Part shown: piece after piece, positions 35,946-47,949 of the stretch
How the letters are laid out: each line of letters starts with the position of its first letter
Position numbering within the stretch: the stretch's first letter is position 1
Assembly: GCA_902634455.1 (NCBI GenBank)
Contig: CACPKQ010000002.1
Location: 57,581-121,580 of the forward strand
DNA length: 64,000 bases
Origin: an uncultured Pelagibacteraceae bacterium
GTDB lineage: Bacteria; Pseudomonadota; Alphaproteobacteria; Pelagibacterales; Pelagibacteraceae
Direction: 5' to 3'
Notes under the pieces: model-generated
Databases searched by the model: none
What the model was told of the DNA's origin: nothing
Seen by the model: the letters and a program-made list of their open reading frames with translations, nothing else
Translations under genes and position numbers: made by a program

Positions 35946-36383
35946 ATGGTAAAAGTTTTAGTTAAAAAACTGAGCACAAAAGTTCAGTTACCCTCTTATA
36001 AAACAAAAGGTTCATCTGGAATGGACTTAAATGCATTCATTGATAATCCTATAAAAATTCTTCCAAATACATCTGCTTTGATTCCTACAGGTTTATCAGT
36101 TGCAATACCAGAGGATCTTGAAATACAAATAAGACCTAGATCTGGACTTGCTGCAAAATCAAATATTAGTGTATTAAATACTCCTGGAACAATCGATAGC
36201 GACTACAGAGGAGAGCTAAAAGTAATATTATTTAATCATGGCAACAAAGACTTCACTGTTCAAAACAATGATAGAATTGCTCAAATGATTTTAATGCCAA
36301 TATTAAAAATAGATTTTGAAGAAGTAGATGAATTGCCAAATACTATAAGGGGAGCAGGCGGTTTTGGTTCTACAGGTAAATGA
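35946..36383 (+). CDS. dut: dUTP diphosphatase
   Basis: This trimeric dUTPase hydrolyses dUTP to dUMP. All five motifs are present in 145 residues: SSGMDLNA, RPRSGLAAK, NTPGTIDSDYRGEL, DRIAQMI and the C-terminal RGAGGFGSTGK. It is 4 bases downstream of coaBC and overlaps the next gene by 4 bases (ATGA). Confidence 0.97.
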   Translation: MVKVLVKKLSTKVQLPSYKTKGSSGMDLNAFIDNPIKILPNTSALIPTGLSVAIPEDLEIQIRPRSGLAAKSNISVLNTPGTIDSDYRGELKVILFNHGNKDFTVQNNDRIAQMILMPILKIDFEEVDELPNTIRGAGGFGSTGK

Positions 36384-37135
36384 AAAAAAAATTAAATAAT
36401 AATCTTATAGAAAGATATTCAAGGCAAATTGTATTAAAAAATATAGGAGCCTTTGGACAAAAAAAAATATTAAATGCCAAAATTTTAGTTGTGGGTGCGG
36501 GTGGACTTGGTTGTCCTGTAGTAGATTATTTAGCAAGGGCTGGGGTAGGTAATATTACTATTGCTGATAACGATAAGATAAAATTATCAAATATTCATAG
36601 ACAATCTATATATGATACAAATGATGTGGGAAAATTTAAAGTAGAAATTATAAAAAAAAAAATTAATAAAATTAATCCACACTCAAAAATAAAAATAATA
36701 AAAAAAAAAATAACTAGATTAAACCTTTCTAAAATTATTAAAAAAAATAATATTATTGTCGATGGTTCAGATAATTTTAAAACAAAATTTTTACTCAATG
36801 ATTTTAGTCTAAAAAACAAAAAAATATTAATTACGGGAGCAATCAGCAAGTTTGATGGACATGTTTTTTCATTTAATTTTAAAAACAAAAAAATCCCTTG
36901 TTTAAGATGTTTCTATCAAACAGAACCTTCCGATGATATTTTAAATTGTGAATCAGAAGGTGTAATAGGAACTGTAGCTGGAATAATTGGAAGTATTCAG
37001 GCTAATGAAGTATTGAAAAAAATAGTAGGAATTGGAAGTAATTTAGACGGGTCAATTTTAATCGTTAACTTATTAAAATTGGATTTTAGAAAAGTTTCTT
37101 ATTATAAAAAGGAAAATTGCATTTGTTATAAATGA
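36380..37135 (+). CDS. moeB: ThiF/MoeB/HesA-family adenylyltransferase
   Basis: This E1-like enzyme adenylates the C-terminus of a ubiquitin-like sulfur carrier (MoaD or ThiS). The 251 residues carry the ATP loop GAGGLGCPV (about 41), ADNDKIKLSNIHRQ, and a Cys at LNCESEGV as the possible sulfur-accepting residue. Two zinc-binding pairs lie in CLRC and CICY at the end. Whether it serves molybdopterin or thiamine synthesis cannot be told without its carrier. It is the fifth gene of the ubiE operon and overlaps the next gene by 4 bases. Confidence 0.85.
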   Translation: MKKKLNNNLIERYSRQIVLKNIGAFGQKKILNAKILVVGAGGLGCPVVDYLARAGVGNITIADNDKIKLSNIHRQSIYDTNDVGKFKVEIIKKKINKINPHSKIKIIKKKITRLNLSKIIKKNNIIVDGSDNFKTKFLLNDFSLKNKKILITGAISKFDGHVFSFNFKNKKIPCLRCFYQTEPSDDILNCESEGVIGTVAGIIGSIQANEVLKKIVGIGSNLDGSILIVNLLKLDFRKVSYYKKENCICYK

Positions 37136-37575
37136 AAACATTTATTTTTTTAATTATTTTAATTTTTATTATAAATAATGGGCTAGCAAATGAAAAAAAT
37201 TATTATTTATCCTTAAAAAATAATAAAGTTAACGTTAGATATGGTCCAGGTTTTGATTATCCAATAAAATATATTTATAAAAAAATTTTTCTACCAGTTA
37301 AAGTAATTGATAAAAAAGAAAATTTTAGAAGAATAGTAGATTTTAAAAAAAATAGTGGATGGATACACATTTCTCAATTAAAAAAATCAAATTCATTAAT
37401 CGTCCTAGAAGACAAGATATTGTTTAAAAAACCTACAAAATTTTCTAAACCAATTGCTAAATTAAAAAAAGGAAGATTATTAATTGTAAAAAAATGTCAA
37501 AAAAAATGGTGCAAAGTAAAAACAGGAGAATTTACAGGCTGGATTAATAGCTACAATGTATGGGGAAAATTTTAA
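37132..37575 (+). CDS. secreted SH3-domain protein
   Basis: This 147-residue protein has a signal peptide (MKTFIFLIILIFIINNGLA) and two bacterial SH3 (SH3b/SH3_4) segments: VNVRYGPGFDYPIKYIYKK to NSGWIHISQL, and a second ending GEFTGWINSYNVWG. Such periplasmic proteins are common in alphaproteobacteria and may bind peptidoglycan. It is the last gene of the ubiE run, with a 4-base overlap to moeB. Only 9 bases separate its stop from the convergent katG stop. Confidence 0.85.
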   Translation: MKTFIFLIILIFIINNGLANEKNYYLSLKNNKVNVRYGPGFDYPIKYIYKKIFLPVKVIDKKENFRRIVDFKKNSGWIHISQLKKSNSLIVLEDKILFKKPTKFSKPIAKLKKGRLLIVKKCQKKWCKVKTGEFTGWINSYNVWGKF

Positions 37576-37584
37576 ATTAAAATT

Positions 37585-39827
<2,243 letters not shown>

Positions 39828-39880
39828 TACAGTTGCATTGTACAACTTAATATAATTAAATATTTTTGTAATTCTTGAAT

Positions 39881-40297
39881 TTAGTTATTATTTGCAACTT
39901 TAACTAAAACTTCTACAGATTTAATTTTTTTTCCAGGTAGACTTTTACTTATTGTTATTTTTTCAACGTACTTGTTGTCTAGATCAATTAGTTCATTATT
40001 AGATTCATCAAAAAAATGATGGTGATTTGTTACATTTGTGTCAAAATAACTTCTTTCACTATTTATTGAAATTTCTTTCAAATAACCTTTTTTTTTAAAA
40101 GCATGTACCGTATTATAAATAGTTGCTAACGAAATTTTTTTTTCAGAAGTTTTATTTAATAACTTATTCAAATCATTAATTGTAAAGTGAAAAGTGTTTG
40201 CTCTATTGAATAATAGTTTACAAATCTCTATTCTTTGTTTTGTTGGTCTAAGACCTGAGGATCTCAATTTTTCTGTGAATGTAACGTTATTACTCAT
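39881..40297 (-). CDS. irr: Fur-family iron response regulator, Irr type
   Basis: This 138-residue Fur-superfamily protein has the N-terminal winged helix (LRSSGLRPTKQRIEICKLLF ... LATIYNTVHAFKKKGYLKEI). NHHHFFDE (His92-94) is the three-His segment found in Irr, where heme binding controls turnover or activity. The second domain is short. Its setting (katG downstream, fabABI divergent) is the standard place for irr in alphaproteobacteria. A second Fur-family gene is at 55054-55488, so this one is more likely the iron/heme Irr than the general Fur. Confidence 0.88.
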   Translation of the reverse strand: MSNNVTFTEKLRSSGLRPTKQRIEICKLLFNRANTFHFTINDLNKLLNKTSEKKISLATIYNTVHAFKKKGYLKEISINSERSYFDTNVTNHHHFFDESNNELIDLDNKYVEKITISKSLPGKKIKSVEVLVKVANNN

Positions 40298-40338
40298 TTT
40301 TTTGCCTAATTTATATATATTCTATGAAATTTGTATAT

Positions 40339-40355
40339 TATAAAATTGCTCTAAA
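40339..40355. promoter_or_regulatory. Irr-box-like repeat between irr and fabA
   Basis: TATAAAA-TTG-CTCTAAA matches the remembered ICE consensus TTTAGAA-n3-TTCTAAA at 11 of 14 positions. It lies 24 bases upstream of the fabA ATG and 42 bases from the irr start, so it could serve autoregulation of irr or control of fabABI. The match is imperfect and the DNA is AT-rich. Confidence 0.3.
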
Positions 40356-40378
40356 TAAAGTAATAAATAGCTTAATTT

Positions 40379-40882
40379 ATGAATAAAAAGTCATCATATA
40401 ATTATGAAGAACTAATAGAATGCGGAAATGGTAAACTTTTTGGTCCTGAAAATGCAAAGTTACCGCTTCCTCCTATGTTGATGTTTGACAGAATATCAGA
40501 AATTAGCGAAAATAAAGGAAATTTTAAAAAGGGTTTAATTAAAGCTGAACTAGATATAAAAGACAATTTGTGGTTTTTTGAATGTCACTTTAAAGATGAC
40601 TCTGTTATGCCAGGATGTTTAGGTTTAGATGCAATGTGGCAACTAGTTGGTTTTTATTTAGGATGGCTTGGAAATCCTGGAAAAGGAAGAGCTTTAGGAG
40701 TTAATACGGTAAAATTTACTGGAGAAGTGCTAAAAAATGTTAAATTAGCTTCTTATGAAATAGATATGAAAAGAATTCTTATAAAAGAAGGTGCTACAGT
40801 AGGATTGGCAAATGGAATTTTAAAAGCAGATGGAAAAAAAATATATTCAGCAGAAAATTTAAAGGTAGGATTATTTAAATAA
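40379..40882 (+). CDS. fabA: 3-hydroxydecanoyl-ACP dehydratase/isomerase
   Basis: FabA dehydrates 3-hydroxyacyl-ACP and isomerises trans-2- to cis-3-decenoyl-ACP, starting the anaerobic unsaturated fatty-acid branch. The 167-residue protein shows the hotdog active site with catalytic His in FFECHFKDD and Asp in [32 protein letters not shown] follows. It heads fabA-fabB-fabI and is coupled to fabB by TAATG. Confidence 0.96.
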   Translation: MNKKSSYNYEELIECGNGKLFGPENAKLPLPPMLMFDRISEISENKGNFKKGLIKAELDIKDNLWFFECHFKDDSVMPGCLGLDAMWQLVGFYLGWLGNPGKGRALGVNTVKFTGEVLKNVKLASYEIDMKRILIKEGATVGLANGILKADGKKIYSAENLKVGLFK

Positions 40883-42093
40883 TGAAAAGAGTTGTTATAA
40901 CTGGAATTGGCGTTGTTTCTTGCTTAGGAAATAATCAAAAAGAAGTTTATGAATCTTTGTTAAATTCAAAATCAGGAATATCTTTTTGTGAAGAATACAA
41001 AGAGTATAATTTAAAAAGTAACATTCATGGTAAACCAAATATAAAATTAGAAGACTTTGTTGATAGAAAAGTAATAAGATTTATGGGAGCTGGATCAGCT
41101 TATAATTATATTGCTATGGATGAAGCTGTAAAAGACTCTGGATTAGAAGAAAAAGATGTAAGTAATACTACAACTGGAATGATTATGGGATCTGGTGGTC
41201 CATCAATAGAAAATGTTATTCTTGCAGCTGATAAAACCAGAGAAAAAAATCCAAAAAAAATGGGACCATTTGTTGTTCCAAGAACAATGGCAAGCACAGC
41301 ATCTGCAACACTAGCAGTTCCATTTAAAATAAAAGGTGTAAACTACACTATAAGTTCTGCGTGTGCTACCAGCGGACACTGCATTGGTAATGCAATGGAA
41401 CTAATTCAATTAGGTAAACAAAAAGTAATCTTTGCAGGAGGAAGTGATGAAGTTCACTTTGCTTTAACAGCGATGTTTGATGCAATGACTGCTTTATCAT
41501 CAAAATATAATGATACTCCTGAAAAAGCCTCTAGACCTTATGACAAAACTAGAGATGGATTTGTAATATCTGGTGGCGGAGGTGTTTTAGTCATGGAAGA
41601 ATATGAACATGCAAAAGCAAGGGGAGCTAAAATTTATGCAGAAATAACCGGATATGGAGCAACTTCAGATGGTTATGATATGGTAGCACCTTCCGGAGAA
41701 GGGGCTGTTAGATGTATGAAAATGGCTCTAAGCACTTGTAAAAATAAAATTGATTATATAAATACTCATGGAACTTCAACGCCTGTCGGAGATATCACTG
41801 AACTTAATGCCGTAGGAGAAGTGTTTAAAGATAAAGTTCCAAAAATAAGCTCAACAAAATCACTTTCAGGTCATTCTTTAGGAGCTACATCGGTACATGA
41901 AGCAATTTACAGCTTAATTATGATGAAAAATAACTTTATTTCTGCATCTATAAATATCAATGATATGGATGATGGAGCAAAAAAATTTCCAATAGTAACA
42001 AGCGTTGAAAAAAATATTAATTTAAATGCCATAATGTCGAATAGTTTTGGTTTTGGTGGAACTAATGCAACTTTAGTTTTTGAAAAGGTTTAA
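40882..42093 (+). CDS. fabB: 3-oxoacyl-ACP synthase I
   Basis: FabB condenses malonyl-ACP with growing acyl-ACP and is needed for unsaturated chains produced by FabA. The 403 residues carry the catalytic Cys in [15 protein letters not shown] (about 163), His in [11 protein letters not shown] and His in [14 protein letters not shown]. Start [13 protein letters not shown] is typical for KAS I. It is placed as FabB rather than FabF because it follows fabA and precedes fabI. Confidence 0.96.
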   Translation: MKRVVITGIGVVSCLGNNQKEVYESLLNSKSGISFCEEYKEYNLKSNIHGKPNIKLEDFVDRKVIRFMGAGSAYNYIAMDEAVKDSGLEEKDVSNTTTGMIMGSGGPSIENVILAADKTREKNPKKMGPFVVPRTMASTASATLAVPFKIKGVNYTISSACATSGHCIGNAMELIQLGKQKVIFAGGSDEVHFALTAMFDAMTALSSKYNDTPEKASRPYDKTRDGFVISGGGGVLVMEEYEHAKARGAKIYAEITGYGATSDGYDMVAPSGEGAVRCMKMALSTCKNKIDYINTHGTSTPVGDITELNAVGEVFKDKVPKISSTKSLSGHSLGATSVHEAIYSLIMMKNNFISASININDMDDGAKKFPIVTSVEKNINLNAIMSNSFGFGGTNATLVFEKV

Positions 42094-42096
42094 ATT

Positions 42097-42882
42097 ATGA
42101 GTTTAATGAAGGGTAAAAAAGGATTAATCATGGGAGTAGCAAATGAGAGATCTATTGCCTGGGGTATTTCTCAAAAATTAGCTGAATCTGGAGCAGAATT
42201 AGCTTTTACATATCTTGGTGATGCTCTAAAGAAAAGAGTTATTCCATTAGCAGAAAAATTAAATTCAAAAGTAACATTTAGCTGTGATGTTGAAAAAAAA
42301 GAAGAAGTAATAAAGCTCTTTGAAGATATTAAAGCTAACTGGGGTCAAATTGATTTTGTTGTTCATGCGGTTGCCTTTTCAGATAAATCAGAATTATCAG
42401 GAGAATATTTAAATACCAGTAGAGAAAATTTTTTAAGAAGTATGTTGATTTCATGTTTTTCATTTACAGAGGTGGCAAAAGAGGCTTCTAAAATAATGAA
42501 TAAAGGTGGAAGTATGCTTACTTTGACTTATGAATCTAACAAAGCTATTCCAAATTATAATGTAATGGGTGTTTGTAAATCTGCACTTGAAGCAAGTGTA
42601 AAATATCTAGCAAGAGATTTGGGAGCTAAAGGAATTAGAGTTAACGCAATAAGTGCAGGCCCAATTAAAACTCTAGCGGCTTCAGCTATAGGTGATGCAA
42701 AATTTTTATATAAATGGAATGAAGACCATTCTTTTTTAAAAAGAAATGTTGATATTCACGACGTCGGAAATTCAGCTTTATATTTATTAAGTAGCCTTGG
42801 TGGTGGGGTTACCGGCGAAATTCACTATGTAGACGCAGGATATAATAAAGTAGGGATGCCAGATCCTAAAAATATTACTTAA
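42097..42882 (+). CDS. fabI: enoyl-ACP reductase (NADH)
   Basis: FabI reduces trans-2-enoyl-ACP, the last step of each elongation round. The 261-residue SDR protein has the NAD-binding GVANERSIAWGIS, the VHAVAFSDK stretch and the catalytic Tyr-x6-Lys in NYNVMGVCK, with AISAGPIKTLAASAI after it. It follows fabB by 3 bases. A short basic frame begins 4 bases after its stop. Confidence 0.96.
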   Translation: MSLMKGKKGLIMGVANERSIAWGISQKLAESGAELAFTYLGDALKKRVIPLAEKLNSKVTFSCDVEKKEEVIKLFEDIKANWGQIDFVVHAVAFSDKSELSGEYLNTSRENFLRSMLISCFSFTEVAKEASKIMNKGGSMLTLTYESNKAIPNYNVMGVCKSALEASVKYLARDLGAKGIRVNAISAGPIKTLAASAIGDAKFLYKWNEDHSFLKRNVDIHDVGNSALYLLSSLGGGVTGEIHYVDAGYNKVGMPDPKNIT

Positions 42883-42886
42883 TATT

Positions 42887-43000
42887 GTGTCAAAAAGATA
42901 TAGCGGCAAATCATTTAAAGACTCGAACGTAATGAAAAAACCTAAACTTTCTTTAAAAGAAAAAAGGAAACTTAAGAGAGAAAAAAGGAAGAATAAATAA
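42887..43000 (+). CDS. 37-residue basic peptide downstream of fabI (hypothetical)
   Basis: A GTG-started frame 4 bases after fabI encodes 37 residues, beginning MSKRYSGKSF and ending KREKRKNK, with many Lys and Arg. An internal in-frame ATG at 42932 would give a 22-residue version. There is no Shine-Dalgarno, but the distance from fabI allows translational coupling. A weak hairpin follows at 43003-43018. I do not know a family; interaction with nucleic acid is suggested only by composition. Confidence 0.4.
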   Translation: MSKRYSGKSFKDSNVMKKPKLSLKEKRKLKREKRKNK

Positions 43001-43002
43001 AG

Positions 43003-43018
43003 GAGCATTCTGTTGCTC
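43003..43018. terminator. weak hairpin at the fabI/pnp convergent junction
   Basis: A 5-bp stem (GAGCA/TGCTC) has a 6-base loop, 2 bases after the basic peptide stop and 16 before the pnp stop. There is no T run on the plus strand. It is a weak candidate for the end of the fab operon. Confidence 0.25.
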
Positions 43019-43033
43019 GGTACCCAAAATTAA

Positions 43034-45104
43034 TTAAACTGCTGACTTAATTGAAAGCTTTACTTTACCTCTATCAAAACCAATAACTTTTACTTTAACT
43101 TCATCACCTTCTTTAACTACATCGGTTACCTTGGCCACTCTTTTATTTGCTAGTTCAGAAATATGAACTAAACCATCTTGTTTTCCTAGAAAATTAACAA
43201 AAGCACCAAATTCCATAATTTTAATTACTTTGCCATTATAAATTTTATTCATTTCAGCTTTAGCAGTTAAATCTTTAATCATTTGCATGGCTTTATTTCT
43301 AGATTCATCATCTGGTGCAGCAACTGTTACAACGCCCTCATCATTTACATCAACTTTTGCTCCCGATTTTTCAACTATTTCTCTAATTGTTGCGCCACCT
43401 TTTCCAATAACAGTCGCTATATCTTTTTTATCTACAGTTATTTTTTCCATTTTAGGAGTGTGCTTACCAACATCTGCTCTAGATTTATTTAATGCTTTAT
43501 TCATTTCACCTAAGATATGAATTCTTCCATCTTTAGCTTGCTTTAGAGCTTGTTCCATTATTTCAAATGTAATTCCTGTAATTTTTATATCCATTTGAAG
43601 TGACGTAATTCCATCTTTTGTACCTGCAACTTTAAAATCCATGTCTCCTAGATGGTCCTCATCCCCTAATATGTCAGACAAAACACTAAAATCATTGCCT
43701 TCTTTTATTAATCCCATTGCAATACCTGCAACTGGTTCTTTAATTGGAACTCCAGCATCCATTAAAGCTAATGAAGCACCACAAACTGTTGCCATGGACG
43801 ATGAGCCATTAGACTCTGTAATTTCTGATACAATTCTAAATGTGTAAGGAAAGCTTTCTTTTGAAGGCAAAGAAGAATTGATTGCTCTCCATGCAAGTTT
43901 TCCATGACCAATTTCTCTTCTGCCTGTACCCACTCTTCCAACTTCACCAACTGAAAATGGAGGAAAGTTATAGTGAAGCATAAATCTTTCTCTTTGTAGA
44001 CCATCTAAACTTTCAATTCTTTGTTCGTCATCTGAAGTTCCAAGTGTAGTTGTTACAATTGCTTGTGTCTCACCTCTTGTAAATAGTGCTGAACCATGAG
44101 TCCTTGGCAGTATTCCAACTTCACACATAATAGGTCTTACATCTGAAAGTCCTCTTCCATCGATACGATTTTTATTTTTTAATATATCAGTTCTAACAAT
44201 TCTTTTTTCTAAATTTTTTAATTCATAATTAACATCTAATTCAGAAATATTTTCATCTTCTTCGTAAATTTTTTTAGCTTTTTCTGTTATATCAGAAATA
44301 AGATTTGATCTTTTTTGTTTATCTTGTATTGAAAAAGCTTTTTTAAGCTCGTCAGTAAATTCTTTTTCTAGTTTTTTCTTTACATCAGATAAATCTTTTT
44401 TTTTCTAAATCCCAGTCAGGTTTTTTGCATTCTTTTGCAAGTTCTTCAATCATAGTAATTACTGGAATAAAATTTTCATGACCAAATTTAACTGCATTTA
44501 ACATTTCTTCCTCTGTTAAACCTTTTGCTTCAGATTCAACCATTAAAACTGCATTTTTAGTTCCTGCAACTACTAAATCTAATTTTGAATTTTCTAATTC
44601 TTTTTTTGATGGATTTAAAACATATTTATCATTAATGTATCCTACTCTAGAAGCTCCAACGGGACCCATAAATGGCATGCCTGATATTGCTAAAGCAGCT
44701 GACGAAGCAATTATTGACAGAATATCAGCTTCATTTTCTTTATCATACGATATAACTGTTGGAAGTAGTTGAACTTCATTTCTAAATTCATCAGGAAAAA
44801 GTGGTCTGATTGGTCTATCAATAAGTCTTGAAGTAAGAGTTTCATTTTCTGTAGGTCTAGCTTCTCTTTTAAAATATCCTCCTGGGATTTTACCCGCAGA
44901 ATAATATTTCTCTTGATAGTTTACTGAAAGTGGAAAGTAATCAACTTCAGGATTAACCTTTTTAGCTCCCACAACAGTGGCCATTACAACTGTCTCTCCA
45001 CACTTGGCAATAATAGCTCCATCAGCTTGTCTTGCTATTTTTCCAGTTTCTATACTTATTTTTTTTCCTAATAATTCAATTTCTTTTTTAAATATTTTAA
45101 ACAT
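43034..45104 (-). CDS. pnp: polynucleotide phosphorylase, interrupted by a one-base frameshift
   Basis: PNPase degrades RNA 3' to 5' with phosphate. An N-terminal frame (44385-45104) covers the first RNase PH domain. A second frame (ATG at 44128, open upstream to the slip site) covers the rest of the linker, the second RNase PH domain ([15 protein letters not shown]), the KH domain ([11 protein letters not shown]) and the S1 domain ([17 protein letters not shown]). They are in different frames because of an A run of nine bases (44396-44404); with eight A the reading continues as [18 protein letters not shown] and the protein is 689 residues, the normal size. Every motif is intact, so decay is recent or absent; sequencing error or slippage is as likely as a real mutation. 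It directly follows rpsO. Confidence 0.88.
44396..44404 (-). other. A9 slip site that breaks the pnp frame
   Basis: Nine A in a row on the coding strand. One A fewer joins both halves of PNPase in frame; the shift as read causes a TGA at 44387-44385, two codons after the run. Long A runs are places where polymerases and sequencing reactions slip. Confidence 0.75.
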
Positions 45105-45353
45105 TTATTTTCTAATTCCTAATTTTGTTATCACACTCTTATATGATTCTATTTTATTTTTTTTCAAATAGTCTAATAATTTCTTTCTTCTATTGACTGC
45201 CTTAAGTAATCCAACTGAAGAATGCTTATCCTTTTTAAATTTTTTAATGTGTTTAGATAAATTTTCAATCTTATCTGTTAATAAAGCCACTTGAACTTCT
45301 GATGATCCAGTATCTTTATCATGAATTTTTAATTCCTTATCTTTTTTAATCAT
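45105..45353 (-). CDS. rpsO: 30S ribosomal protein S15
   Basis: S15 binds the central domain of 16S rRNA. The 82 residues (a few shorter than the usual 89) include DTGSSEVQVALLTDKIENL, KKDKHSSVGLLKAVNRRKKLLDYLKKN and ITKLGIRK, typical of the family. It directly abuts pnp, an arrangement found in most bacteria. Seven bases separate it from rbfA. Confidence 0.97.
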   Translation of the reverse strand: MIKKDKELKIHDKDTGSSEVQVALLTDKIENLSKHIKKFKKDKHSSVGLLKAVNRRKKLLDYLKKNKIESYKSVITKLGIRK

Positions 45354-45360
45354 TTTTTCC

Positions 45361-45726
45361 TTATTTATTTGTTTGTTTTATTAAGTTTTCAATTTTTTCA
45401 GCATAATCAAAAGATTCATCCTTAACAAATAAAATTTTTGGTAAAAACTTCATTGTTATTTTTTTTGATAGCACTTTTCTAATTATGAATGAAAATTCTT
45501 TTAGTTTTTCTATTGCTTCCTGTGCATTCTTTCCCCCCAAAGGTAAAACAAATGCCTTGGCAGTTTTAAGATCTTGACTCATTCTTACTTCAGTTACTGT
45601 AATTTCTTTTGTTTGAAGATTTGGTAGTTTAGCTTCATCACGTAAAAAAATCATTCCTAAAGCTTGTTTTATCATTTCTCCAACTCTTAGTTGTCTTTGA
45701 GTAACAATTTTTTCTTTTTTACTCAT
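45361..45726 (-). CDS. rbfA: ribosome-binding factor A
   Basis: RbfA is a KH-type factor for 30S subunit maturation (16S 5' end). The 121-residue protein contains RQLRVGEMIKQALGMIF and VTVTEVRMSQDLKTAKAFVLP-like strands (ITVTEVRMSQ), then a basic KKITMKFLPKILFVKDES. It lies 5 bases after infB. truB, which usually sits between rbfA and rpsO, is absent here. Confidence 0.93.
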   Translation of the reverse strand: MSKKEKIVTQRQLRVGEMIKQALGMIFLRDEAKLPNLQTKEITVTEVRMSQDLKTAKAFVLPLGGKNAQEAIEKLKEFSFIIRKVLSKKITMKFLPKILFVKDESFDYAEKIENLIKQTNK

Positions 45727-45731
45727 AATAA

Positions 45732-47939
45732 TTATAATCTTCTTTCTGTTTTTGTTGAGTTATATACTTCGATGATATCTCTTATCTTAAAATCAGTAAA
45801 ATCCTTGATAGTAATTCCACATTCTAGACCAGCTGAAACTTGTTTCGCTTGATTTTTTTCTCTGAATATTGAAGCTATTTTTCCATTAAATACAATTGCA
45901 CCATCTCTAATTATCCTAGCATTAGAATCTTGAAAAATTTCTCCTTCTATTACTTTAGATCCAGCCACCTTTCCAACTTTAGATACTTTAAATATTTCAA
46001 GAATTTCTGCAGATCCAGTTACTTTTTCTTGAATTTCAGGTGTTAATAGACCTGACATTTTATCCTTAATAAAATCTAATAACTCATAAATTATATTATA
46101 GGAGTTTATATTAATTTTTTCTTTTTCAGCCATTTTTTTTGCTTCTTTACTTGGTTTTACATTAAAGGCTATCAATATTGCGTTTGAAGCCTTCGCTAAA
46201 GAAACATCGGTTTCATTAACCATTCCGATATCTGATAATATTATTTTCGGTTTTACTTCATCATTTTTAATTTGAGCAATAGCACTTTTTATAGCTTCTG
46301 AAGATCCATGAACATCTGATTTAATAATTATATTTAGTTCCTCAGAAGTTTTATCTTTAAAAGCAGAATCTTGCGTAACAAATGTTAAAGGATTTTTTCC
46401 TTCTTTTTTCTTTTGAACTCTTGCATCACAAATTGATTTAGCTTCTTTTTCATTTTCTAAAACTATAAAATCATCGCCTGACTTAGCAGCGCCATTAATA
46501 CCCAATATTTCGACTGGTGTAGATGGATCTGCATATTTTATTTCATTTCCTAAATCATTTATTATTGCTCTTACTTTTCCCCACCTTAAACCACTAACAA
46601 AATAATCACCTTTTTTTAATTTACCTCTGGTTACAACTATATTTACAATTGGACCTTTTCCTATATCAATTTTTGACTCTAAAACTATTCCATTAGCTAT
46701 TGATTCATAATCTGTTTTTAAATCTAAAAGCTCCGCTTGAAGCAATACTGATTCTACTAATTTATCCAAATTTTTTTTTGTTTTTGTAGAAATTTCAACC
46801 ATCAATGTATCCCCTGATAATTCTTCAGCAATTAGTTCATGTTCAAGTAGTTGGTTTTTTATTTTTTGTGGATCTGCTTCTGGTAAATCACATTTGTTTA
46901 TCGCTACAACCACAGGAACACTTGCTGCTTTAGCATGCTTAATGGACTCTACTGTTTGGGGTTTAACACCATCATCTGCGGCTACTACTAAAATAACTAT
47001 ATCCGTAAGTTTTGATCCTCTAGCTCGCATTTCTGTAAATGCAGCATGACCAGGAGTATCAATAAATGTAATTTTACTTGAATTATTGTTTATTTGATAT
47101 GCTCCTATGTGTTGAGTTATTCCTCCAAACTCACTTGAAACTACATTTGCTTCTCTTAAAACATCTAAAAGTGAAGTTTTTCCATGATCAACATGGCCCA
47201 TAACGGTAACTATTGGTGGTCGACTTTTTAAATTTTTAGTTTTGAATTCCTTAATTTTATTTATGATTTCTTCAGCTTTTTTTTCTTTTATTGGATTATG
47301 TCCAAACTCATGAACTAAATATTCAGCAGTATCAGAATTAATACTATGATTAATTGTTGCAGTAACACCCATTCCTAAAAGATGTTTAATAATATTGCTT
47401 GATTGTTCAGCCATTCTATTTGCTAACTCTCTTATTGTAATAACTTCAGGTATATGAATGTCTCTTTTAATAGGTTTTAAATTTTCTTTATTCTCTTGTT
47501 TTTTTAAATCTCTGTTTTCTTTTTGTTTTGCTCTTCTGTAAGATGCTAAACTTCTACCTTTTTGTTCTAAATCTTCTTCACTTAAGGCTCTAGAAATTGT
47601 TAATTTTAATTCACGTTTTTTTAAAGCTGATTTTTCTTTTTTAACCTCTCCTTTTAACCTTTTTGTGGCTCTTTGTTCCGCAAGTTTTCTTTTCTCAAAA
47701 TCATTACCTGAAGGAAATTGTGGTTTATTTAATATTGGTTGTTTTGATGAACGATAAACCTTTGTTTTAGAATGAGTATTTTCGTTATTTTTTCTTATAA
47801 TATTTGCTTTATTTCCAAACCCAACAACTTTTTTTTCAATTATAACTGAATTTTTTCCTTGCGTTTTTGCCCGCTCAATATGTGAAATAGTTTTTTTTGA
47901 ACTTCCTGAAATTGTTAATTTTGTTTTTTTTTTCTCCAT
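45732..47939 (-). CDS. infB: translation initiation factor IF-2
   Basis: IF-2 is the GTPase that places initiator tRNA. The 735 residues are shorter than E. coli (890), because the N-terminal region is reduced to a basic, Lys-rich segment (about 1-165). The G domain follows with GHVDHGKTSLLD (about 250), DTPGHAAF and NKCDLPEAD. The C-terminal domains contain SDVHGSSEAIKSAI and GKVAGSKVIEGE. It lies 10 bases after nusA; ylxR, common at this junction, is missing. Confidence 0.97.
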   Translation of the reverse strand: MEKKKTKLTISGSSKKTISHIERAKTQGKNSVIIEKKVVGFGNKANIIRKNNENTHSKTKVYRSSKQPILNKPQFPSGNDFEKRKLAEQRATKRLKGEVKKEKSALKKRELKLTISRALSEEDLEQKGRSLASYRRAKQKENRDLKKQENKENLKPIKRDIHIPEVITIRELANRMAEQSSNIIKHLLGMGVTATINHSINSDTAEYLVHEFGHNPIKEKKAEEIINKIKEFKTKNLKSRPPIVTVMGHVDHGKTSLLDVLREANVVSSEFGGITQHIGAYQINNNSSKITFIDTPGHAAFTEMRARGSKLTDIVILVVAADDGVKPQTVESIKHAKAASVPVVVAINKCDLPEADPQKIKNQLLEHELIAEELSGDTLMVEISTKTKKNLDKLVESVLLQAELLDLKTDYESIANGIVLESKIDIGKGPIVNIVVTRGKLKKGDYFVSGLRWGKVRAIINDLGNEIKYADPSTPVEILGINGAAKSGDDFIVLENEKEAKSICDARVQKKKEGKNPLTFVTQDSAFKDKTSEELNIIIKSDVHGSSEAIKSAIAQIKNDEVKPKIILSDIGMVNETDVSLAKASNAILIAFNVKPSKEAKKMAEKEKININSYNIIYELLDFIKDKMSGLLTPEIQEKVTGSAEILEIFKVSKVGKVAGSKVIEGEIFQDSNARIIRDGAIVFNGKIASIFREKNQAKQVSAGLECGITIKDFTDFKIRDIIEVYNSTKTERRL

Positions 47940-47949
47940 TATACATTCC

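Noticed and set aside
42883..43033. Riboswitch or structured RNA between fabI and pnp
   Set aside because: The only structure is a 5-bp hairpin; the rest is better explained by the basic peptide frame.
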